Of a stretch of 64,000 bases of DNA, positions 54,068-61,100 are shown piece after piece. Both the position numbers and the translations under genes were made by a program. The DNA comes from Granulicella sibirica. Its GTDB lineage: Bacteria > Acidobacteriota > Terriglobia > Terriglobales > Acidobacteriaceae. Within the stretch, counting starts at the first letter, position 1. Each line of letters starts with the position of its first letter. Under the pieces are notes generated by a model. That model searched no databases. It had not been told where the DNA came from and was given only the letters and a program-made list of their open reading frames with translations. The stretch covers positions 1,922,001-1,986,000 of the forward strand of contig NZ_RDSM01000001.1 of assembly GCF_004115155.1 (NCBI RefSeq), read 5' to 3'.

Positions 54068-54103
54068 TGCAATGATTCACCCGTAAGCGTAGCCTTTTGG
54101 GTT

Positions 54104-54274
54104 ATGGCGAACGAAGAGAACTCCTCCAATCCTTCCGACAAGCTTACTGCTGCTTTGAGGCAGATTTTATCCGCCACCCCTGCGGACGTCCGCGCCGCAA
54201 TTGCGGCGGCGAAAGAAGAGAAATTTTCGTACCATACGAAATACTCCCCAGACCCCGAAGATTCCCACGCCTAA
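54104..54274 (+). CDS. Passenger gene: small protein of unknown function
   Basis: 56 residues from ATG 54104; an in-frame ATG at 54038 would give 78 residues but would place the AACCCA dyad inside the gene. The sequence is acidic and helical, with DKLTAALRQILSATPADVRA and AAIAAAKEEKFSYHTKYSPD. No ribosome-binding site is clear. Its stop overlaps the transposase stop on the other strand by four bases, so the two genes are convergent. Not recognised. Confidence 0.42.
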   Translation: MANEENSSNPSDKLTAALRQILSATPADVRAAIAAAKEEKFSYHTKYSPDPEDSHA

Positions 54275-55227
54275 GCGGAGGCCGCCTCCTTCCCAGTAAG
54301 CTCGTTCCATGTAAGGCGCTTGCCGCCAACTTCTGCAAGCGCCTTTGTGAAGCGGTCACCGTCGTTCATCTTGATACGGTTGTTGAACCGAAAGCACTGC
54401 TCGGCAAGGTATGAGTTCATGTGGACGGCTTCCACTGCTACGTAGGTGCCGTTCAGTGTCCTCTTGAGGCAGCTCCAGAAGTTCTCAATGGCCTGAGTCG
54501 AAACCTTCCCACGCACAAACTCTTCCATGTGGTTTACGGTCTCATGGACATATCGTGTGCGGTCGATGCCGTCATACGAAGCGGCTGAATCGGTGTAGAT
54601 CGTAGCGCCGAAGCCGACCCTTTCCAAGATCTCCTTTTGAAGTGTGGCCCGCTTGATGTTGGGGACGATCTGGGCGCGTACTTGGCGAGTTTTACGCTCC
54701 ATCATTCCCATGACGATCGTCTTATGGTCGGTTTGTCCGATCTCGCGGCGACGGCTGACGTGCATGTTCTTGGGGCGACCACCGATCCATGTTTCGTCGA
54801 TCTCTACGGGGTTGTCGCGGTATCCACCAAGAGTCTTGGGAGCGGTCTCTTTCAGGATGTGACGCAGGCGCTGTAGGACGAACCATGCGGCCTTTTGACC
54901 CATACCCGTAGCGCGGGCGATCTCATAGCTCGACACGCCATTCTTGCAATTCACGAGAAGCCAAAGGGAAACAAGCCACTTGTCGAGCGTGAGAGGAGAA
55001 TCCTCAAATATGCTGCCTACCTTGACGCTGAATTGCTTGCGGCATGAATAGCACTTCCAGCGCTTCTGGACTGCCAGCCAGTAATGCTTGCGCTCTCCCT
55101 CAGCCGTGTTGCACTTGGGGCAAACGGGCTTACCATCGGCCCAGCGAATAGCCGCGATGGCATCAATGCAGGTCTGCTCGTCTGAGTAATAGCGAATCGC
55201 TTCGGTGAGTGTTTTTGGGTGGGTCAT
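54271..55227 (-). CDS. IS1595-family (ISXO2-like) transposase
   Basis: 318 residues from ATG 55227 with GAAGGAAA upstream; GTG 55242 is an alternative. An N-terminal zinc ribbon (PVCPKCNTAEGERKHYWLAV ... WKCYSCRKQFSVKVGSIFED) and a helix region (CKNGVSSYEIARATGMGQKA) are followed by the ISXO2-like DDE domain: VEIDETWIGGRPKNM (first Asp), GATIYTDSAASYDGIDRTRY (second Asp) and the distal STQAIENFWSCLKRTLNGTY with the Asn-for-Glu-type position and the following conserved residues. Full length for the family. It lies inside the element ends described at 53243-55292. Confidence 0.9.
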   Translation of the reverse strand: MTHPKTLTEAIRYYSDEQTCIDAIAAIRWADGKPVCPKCNTAEGERKHYWLAVQKRWKCYSCRKQFSVKVGSIFEDSPLTLDKWLVSLWLLVNCKNGVSSYEIARATGMGQKAAWFVLQRLRHILKETAPKTLGGYRDNPVEIDETWIGGRPKNMHVSRRREIGQTDHKTIVMGMMERKTRQVRAQIVPNIKRATLQKEILERVGFGATIYTDSAASYDGIDRTRYVHETVNHMEEFVRGKVSTQAIENFWSCLKRTLNGTYVAVEAVHMNSYLAEQCFRFNNRIKMNDGDRFTKALAEVGGKRLTWNELTGKEAASA

Positions 55228-55240
55228 GTACGTTTCCTTC

Positions 55241-55276
55241 ACTAACCCAAACCTTACTATCGTGTGATGGGTTAGT
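55241..55276. promoter_or_regulatory. ACTAACCCA dyad upstream of the transposase gene
   Basis: ACTAACCCA (55241-55249) and TGGGTTAGT (55268-55276) are exact reverse complements with an 18-base spacer. The right half is part of the terminal repeat. The dyad covers the expected promoter of the transposase gene, so binding of a protein to the end could also switch off transcription. Confidence 0.55.
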
Positions 55277-55292
55277 CAAGGAAATTATGACC

Positions 55293-55300
55293 GTTACGCT
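55293..55300. repeat. 8-bp target-site duplication, right copy (IS1595-type element)
   Basis: GTTACGCT directly outside the right terminal repeat, identical to 53235-53242. Confidence 0.88.
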
Positions 55301-55743
55301 ATGGCTGTAGCTGCAAATCCCTCATTCGAAGGGACTTGCGGCTAAAAATTAGTAAACAAAGGAGTTAGCTCCGGCCACTGAGGCCGCGAGTAACTTTACT
55401 TCCGCTTTAATTGTATGGGACTCACCGTAACTCATAGGACACGGCTAATCCCTTTGCTTTGATATTCTTAGGCGCTCTCGGGGCTTGACATGCGATTTTG
55501 CTGAGGTTTTTGAGGGCTTTTGTTGAAGTTTTTTTTGGGGGTTGGCGGGCGGGAGGGGATTGGACTCCCTTCGTTCGGGGTGACGGCAAAAAACGGGCCA
55601 CCGCAACAGAAGACGCAGATTCCCTTCGGGAATGACAACCAGAAAGGCAACGGCGAAGGGCAGCCCTGACGACAGCGAAGGGCTCGACAGGCGACTGCAA
55701 TGCTAGCGACGGCAATACTGGCGACGGCAAGGGACAACGTCAT
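55301..55743. other. Intergenic region with a dispersed-repeat copy
   Basis: About 440 bases with no supported gene. Short minus-strand frames contain HSRRESA-like peptides that come from translation of the dispersed repeat at 55613-55641. No clear terminator for the gene ending at 55744 was assigned. Confidence 0.45.
55613..55641. repeat. Dispersed 29-bp repeat, copy 1
   Basis: The 29 bases starting ACGCAGATTCCCTTCGGG are identical to 58339-58367. Surrounding bases are similar (GGCAACGGC and AGGCAACGGC nearby), so the shared element is probably longer and degenerate. The inner CCCTTCGGG can form a small hairpin. Confidence 0.75.
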
Positions 55744-57504
55744 TTAGTTGGCTGGGATGGCGGCCTGGTCGGTGTGGAGGTAGTCCTCGTAAAGGGCGAG
55801 AGGCTGGATGCCGTCTACGCGTTTGCCGTTGAGGATCAGGACGGGGACGCCGCGGACGCCACGGCTGGTGGCTTCGAGGTGGTCGGCTTCGATCTGATGG
55901 TCGAATTCGGGGCTGTCGAGGACTTTGATGAAGGTGGTCGTGTCCAGGCCTGCTTCTTTGGCAGCGGCCAGGATTCGAGTGCGCGCGGCGTTGGGGGATG
56001 AGGGGAGGGTCTGGCCGGCAAGGAGGTAGTAGAAGGGCCAGAAGCGGTTCTGGTTTGAGGCCGCGAGGAGTGCGCGGTGCGTCAGGGCGGCGTTTGCGTG
56101 GCCGGGGAGGGCGTAGCTCTTGAGGATGACGCGGAGTTGAGGGCCCTGCTGTTCAAGGAGGTTCTGGACGACATGGCCGATAGCGGGTGCGGCTGAGGCT
56201 TCGACGTCGGAGAACCAGAGGATGGAATTGGAGGACTGTGGCGTGCCGGCGATCAGGTGTTCCTGAGCGTCAGAAGGAACTCTCGTGGCTAGCTGAACGG
56301 GTGCGAGCATGCCAGGTTCGCTCGCGGCGAGAGCGACTGCCTGCTGGAGTTCGGGGAGGCTGCGTGCGCCGGTGAGGGCGTGGCCGTTGATGAAGAAGGA
56401 TGGAGTTCCGTCGACACCTGCCTGGTTGCCGAGGACGCGGTCGGAGGCGATGGCGGCGCGATAGTTTCCGGAGGCGAGATCGGCCTGAAAGCGGGCCATG
56501 TCGAGGCCGATCTGGCGGGCGAAGGTGTCGATGTGGGCGCGGTCGATGACGTCCTGCTGGGCAAAGAGGAGATCATGCATGGGCCAGAACTTGCCCTGGG
56601 CCCCGGCGGCGAGGGCGGCTTCGGCGGCGATTTCGGAGTTCTCGTGGATGTCGAGGGGGAAGCTGCGATAGACCCAGCGGACCTTTCCACCGCTGGCTGC
56701 GATGAGCTGATGGAGGGGGTCGATGGAGCGGCGGCAGAAGGGGCACTGGAAGTCGGTGAACTCGACGATGGTGACGGGTGCGTCGGTAGGACCCAGCGCG
56801 GTCGGGTTGCCGGAGAGCATCTGCTGCCAGAGGTCTTTTGCGATGACGGGTGAAGGTTCAGGCGTGGCGGCTAGTCTCGGCACTTCGGACGGCGACGGGG
56901 TGGGTATCGCGGCTTTGACGAGCGAGGCGAGGGTGGGTGCGTCCACGGAGCCGGTGGAGAGCTTGCCGTTGATGAAGAGGGAAGGTGTCTGGTTGACGCC
57001 GATGGCGTTTCCTTCCGCGACCTCGTTGCGCACCTGCGGAAGGAAGCGGTGGGAGTCGAGGTCGCGCTTGAAGCGAGGCAGGTCGAGGTGGAGGGAGGCG
57101 GCGTAGAGGAGGTACTGCTCGCGCGTCATCTGGCGCTGATTGGCCTGGATGAGATCGACCATGTCGAAGTAGCGGCCCTGGGCTCCGGCGGCGAGGGCAG
57201 CTTCGTGGGCGAGTTGAGACTCGGTGTGCTGGTCGAGGGGGAACTGGCGAATCTGGAGATGGATCTGGTCGGGATGCGCCTTGGCCATGGCCTCGATGAG
57301 TGGGACAGTTGCAGCGGAGAAGGGGCACTCGAGATCAATGAAGGCGACGATGGAGACCGGGGCGGTGATGGAGCCGAGGGTGGTGATGGGTTCGGCTGAC
57401 TGGTAGTTGTCGGGGATGCTTTTGTACTGGGCCAGAGCGTGGGATGCGGTCGCCGTGAGGGCGAAGGCGAGGACGGAGTTTCTGAACTGGGGGAATTTGA
57501 TCAC
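55744..57504 (-). CDS. Exported protein with three DsbA-like thioredoxin-fold domains
   Basis: 586 residues from GTG 57504 with GGAG upstream; the signal peptide is MIKFPQFRNSVLAFALTATA with cleavage near HALAQ. Domain 1 (about 38-200) has FIDLECPFSAATVPL with a single Cys 60; domain 2 (about 222-395) has FTDFQCPFCRRSIDP with a full CPFC (254-257); domain 3 (about 415-580) reads WFSDVEASAAPAIGH with no Cys. Each has the cis-proline region (QTPSLFING, GTPSFFING, GVPVLILNG). The family exchanges disulfides in the periplasm; here only the middle domain can do normal redox chemistry. Its start overlaps the stop of the upstream gene (GTGA), indicating coupling. Confidence 0.84.
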   Translation of the reverse strand: MIKFPQFRNSVLAFALTATASHALAQYKSIPDNYQSAEPITTLGSITAPVSIVAFIDLECPFSAATVPLIEAMAKAHPDQIHLQIRQFPLDQHTESQLAHEAALAAGAQGRYFDMVDLIQANQRQMTREQYLLYAASLHLDLPRFKRDLDSHRFLPQVRNEVAEGNAIGVNQTPSLFINGKLSTGSVDAPTLASLVKAAIPTPSPSEVPRLAATPEPSPVIAKDLWQQMLSGNPTALGPTDAPVTIVEFTDFQCPFCRRSIDPLHQLIAASGGKVRWVYRSFPLDIHENSEIAAEAALAAGAQGKFWPMHDLLFAQQDVIDRAHIDTFARQIGLDMARFQADLASGNYRAAIASDRVLGNQAGVDGTPSFFINGHALTGARSLPELQQAVALAASEPGMLAPVQLATRVPSDAQEHLIAGTPQSSNSILWFSDVEASAAPAIGHVVQNLLEQQGPQLRVILKSYALPGHANAALTHRALLAASNQNRFWPFYYLLAGQTLPSSPNAARTRILAAAKEAGLDTTTFIKVLDSPEFDHQIEADHLEATSRGVRGVPVLILNGKRVDGIQPLALYEDYLHTDQAAIPAN

Positions 57505-58175
57505 TGGTTGGCTCCATGGCGGGCGGAGGCTCCGGCAAGTGCGGCTGCCTGTGCGGCGGCAGCGGTCGTGGGTGGAGGCGGAGCGAGCTTGACCTTGTGG
57601 AGGACGAGCTTGTTTTGCGGGAGATCGTTGTTCTTGACCCAGTAGGTGATGGCGGTTCTGGCTGCCGGTGATTCGAGGGATCCGGCGAGCTGCCAGCGGA
57701 GGGCGCTCTCGTGCATGCCGATGAGGTGTGGCGAGCCGTGGAGACCGAGGGCCTGGGCGGCGGTCTCTTTCTCGTCGCGGAGCCAGGTGGCTTTTGCGAG
57801 AAGCGGGTGGTTGAGCTGGAGCTGGCTAACCTGGGCTCCCGTGGCGTGGGTGAGGACCACGACGAGACGGGCGGGATCGAGGGGGACGGCGGGCTTTGTG
57901 GTGTCCGTGGCGGTGGGCGGCGTTGTGAGGGACTCGAGGAGGGTGAGGGCTTCGTCACCTCGCGCGGAGTTGAGGTCGCGATAGAGGAGGAGCCAGAAGC
58001 CGCCGGGATTCAGGTGGGTGTTGTCGATGGTGACGCCGTCGGCAGTCCAGAGGGTGTAGGGCGGGGGCTGGATTTCCTGCGTGAGGACGGTGTTAGTTGG
58101 CGCGGATTGCGCTCCACTCGCGGGCGAGAGCGCGGCAAGGGCGAGGAAGGCGATTGCGAGGCGGGTCGGGGTCAT
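57501..58175 (-). CDS. Exported cysteine-less thioredoxin/TlpA-like protein
   Basis: 224 residues from ATG 58175, whose ATG overlaps the stop of the giant upstream gene (ATGA); a longer frame reads into the dispersed repeat. The signal peptide is MTPTRLAIAFLALAALSPAS. The layout GGFWLLLYRDLNSARGDEAL, RLVVVLTHATGAQVSQLQLN and ALGLHGSPHLIGMHESALRW resembles a TlpA-like redoxin fold in strand order and the Gly-Ser-Pro turn. The protein contains no Cys, so the active site is missing. The tail is Pro/Ala-rich. It lies between a surface protein and a DsbA-like protein and may be a binding or chaperone partner (inference). Confidence 0.55.
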   Translation of the reverse strand: MTPTRLAIAFLALAALSPASGAQSAPTNTVLTQEIQPPPYTLWTADGVTIDNTHLNPGGFWLLLYRDLNSARGDEALTLLESLTTPPTATDTTKPAVPLDPARLVVVLTHATGAQVSQLQLNHPLLAKATWLRDEKETAAQALGLHGSPHLIGMHESALRWQLAGSLESPAARTAITYWVKNNDLPQNKLVLHKVKLAPPPPTTAAAAQAAALAGASARHGANQ

Positions 58176-61100
58176 GGGAGGGGGTTTCCGAATGCTGTCG
58201 TTGAGGGCCTTGTCGCTGAGGACCTTGTCGCTGGGGGACTTAGGGAGGAGAACAAAGGCGGATATGGGGGGCCTTCGCTTCGCTCCGGATGACTGCGCAG
58301 GATAGGCAACGGCTCGGAACAGGCAACGGCAGAGGAAAACGCAGATTCCCTTCGGGAATGACAACCAAGGGTTGGCTGGCCAGCGGGCGGTGTGCCGGCG
58401 GGGCGCGTATCAGCGGGGCGCGTATCAGCGAAGAAGGTGACGGCGGGTACGGAGGGGGACGGGGGGCGAAGCTGGGAGCTTGGTCCGGTGTTGCAGTTCG
58501 CCGTATTGATGACGGGGTTGATGGTTGCGGTATCGCCCTGGTTGGCGAGGGTACCGGTGACGGTGGCGGCGCAGCCCTGGTAGTACGTGGCGACAACGGT
58601 GAGGGTGCCGGTGGCGACGCCGGACAGGGTGTAGTTGCCGGAGGCGTCGGTCTGGGCGAAGAGGGTGTACGTGGACCCCGAGGAGGTGACGCTGACCTGG
58701 ACGTTGAAGAGTGGATTCTGGCCGTCGGTGACGGTGCCGGTGACAGTGCCGGAGGGAACGAGGATGACGTCCTGGTGGTCGATGGTGTCGCCGGTCTGGA
58801 TGTAGTACTGGGCCTGGGTGGTGAGTCCGTTGGCGTTGGCGATGATGCTTGCCTGGTCGTGCGCGGGGACGGCGGCGGTGTAGACACCTTGGGCGTTGGA
58901 TACGCCGAAGAAGGTCACGGGCGTGCCCTCGTTGGGGACGGTGACCTGGACGTTGGGGTTGGTGGCGGGGGTGGATCCATCGCTCTGGTAGATGGTTCCG
59001 GTGAGGACGGGAATGGGCAGGGTGACGTTGGCGGTGAGGTTCTGGCCCTGGGCGGTGAAGTTGCCGGTGGTGTTGACGGGCGACGGTTGGCCGTAGGTGT
59101 AGGTGGGGCTCTGGGTCATCTGGGACTGGATGGTGAAGCCATCGTGTCCGACGGTGATGTTCGGGAAGCTGAAGGTTCCGTCGGTCGAGGTGACCTGGGC
59201 GATGTAGTCCTGCGTGTCGGCATCGAGGAGGAGGACGTTGTAGGTTGCGGGCGGGGCGGGCGTGGCTCCGTCGGAGGCGAGGAGGGTTCCGGAGATGGTG
59301 CCGGTATAGCCGTTCTGGACGGTGATGGGGAGGGTCTTGCCGTCGTCGGTGGTGTGGACGACGATGATTCCGGAACCGGTGAAGCTCCCATTGGAATTCG
59401 AGACCTGGATGGAGTAGCTGGCGTCGGGGACATTGGTGAAGGTGACGGTGCCGTCGTTGCCGGTGGTGAGGCTTGAGTAGTAGGAGTAAAGGGCGGTGGT
59501 GGGCTGGGTGCCGTCGAGGGTGACGTAGGCCTGGGGGACGGGGTTGTTATTCGTGTCGGTGACGGTGACGACGACGGTGGTGTTGACAGGCAGCTTGATG
59601 TTCTGGGTGAGGGTCTGGCCGGAGGCTGCGGTGGTGATGGTGGACTGGGACTGGTAGTAGGTGCCGCTGTTGAGCTGGCCGCCGAGCTGGACGGAGGTGG
59701 ACGCGAGGACGACGGGGAAGGTGTAGGTTCCGGAAGAGGTGGCGGTTGTCGTGGAGTGGGTGGGGACCTGAGCGCTGCCGTTGCCCGGGTAGTCAAGGAT
59801 GGCGACCGCGCTAGGTGCCGCGGTTCCGCTGTAGGTGGTGATGGTTCCGGTAAGGGTGCTGACGGCGGGAAGGGCGATGGTCATCGGGATGACCTCGCCG
59901 TTGGTGGCGACGGTTCCGCTGGATGTGGCGCTGACGGCACCGCCCTGGTACTGGGTCTCGCCGGGATAGTAGACGACGAGCTGGTAGGCGCCGATTGGGA
60001 CCGCGGTGACGGGGAGGGTTCCGTCGGCCGCGGTGACGCCGATGGCCTGGTAGACATTGCCGGCGTCCATGCTGCGGTGGATGGTGACGAGGGTGTTCGG
60101 CGCGGGCTGGCCGTTGGCGTAGTTGACGGTTAGGTTGATAGTGGCGCCGGTGGCGAGCTGGAGGTTCTGAGTGGTGGTGGATCCGGCAGTGACGGTGACC
60201 GTCGCGGTGGCGGTGAGGCCACTTGTGCCGTCGGTGCCGGTGAGGGTGTAGGTGCCGGCTGGGAGCTGCGGGAGGCTGAAGGCGCCACTGGAGTCGGTCG
60301 TGGCCAGGCGGGAGAAGGTGTTGGCGGTGTCGGTGAGCTGAACGATGTCGTGGGTTTCGGGATTGCCCCTGGCGTCGGTAAAGGTTCCGGAGACGGTTCC
60401 GACGGCGGGCAGGGTGACGGTGACCGGGGTGGCCTGTCCGGCGGTGATGGTGACGGTCTGCTGGACGAAGAAGTAGCTTCCGCTGGAGTTGCCGTATTGC
60501 GGTACGGCGATCAGTTGGAGGGTGTAGGTGCCGGGAAGGAGGCCGGTGAAGGTGAAGGTGTTGGCGGAGGTGAGATTGATGGTGCCGACGGTCTGGTTTG
60601 TGGAGTTGAGCGAGATGCTCGCCTGACTATAGGCGGTTCCGGTGGGGACGTTGAGGGTGCCAGTGATGAGGCCGGTATTCGAGAAGACGATGTCGTTGCT
60701 TGAGTTCGAAACGCCTTGGGCGAAGGTGCCGTTGACGATGGGCGAGCGGACGGAGGTGTTGGGGTCGGTGCCCTGGAGGGTGTAGCTGGCGACAGGGACG
60801 GAGGTGAGATCGAAGACGCCGTTCCTGTCGGCGAGCTGGAAGGCGGTGGCGCCGAGGTAGAGGTCGGTTCCGGTAAAGACGGCGAGGGCTCCGGGGACGA
60901 GGGTCTGGTTGTCGCCGGCGTAGACGTGGCCGGTGACGCTGCCGGAGCTGGGCACGGTGATGGCGGGCAGGGTGCTTGTACCACCCTGGGGGATGACGAA
61001 GTTCTGGATGGCGGCCAGCTCGTCGGACTGGAGGCCGGTGAGGCCCTCGGGTGGGAGCTGGTAGAGACGCGCTACCGATGCGGCGGCCTGGCCCTGGTTG

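Larger units (their letters stand above)
53243..55292 (-). mobile_element. IS1595-type insertion element with two passenger genes, 2050 bp
   Basis: The left end (53243-53267) and the reverse complement of the right end (55268-55292) are 25-bp inverted repeats: both read GGT-ATAA-TTC...TGACTAACCCA, identical at 21 of 25 positions. A perfect 8-bp duplication GTTACGCT flanks the element, the length known for IS1595. Inside are a transposase gene on the minus strand and two plus-strand genes unrelated to known transposition proteins. The plus-strand genes converge on the transposase. GC content is visibly lower than in the genes on either side. The intact ends, duplication and transposase frame argue for a recent insertion between the cytochrome gene and the DsbA-like gene. 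Confidence 0.85.

Noticed and set aside
55388..55436. CGTAACTCAT near 55430 matched with ATGAGTTACG near 53231 as outer ends of the element
   Set aside because: No target duplication flanks them; the inner pair with GTTACGCT duplications fits far better.
58289..59476. 395-codon plus-strand open frame
   Set aside because: Antisense shadow of the giant gene with Gly/Asp/Val-rich sequence.
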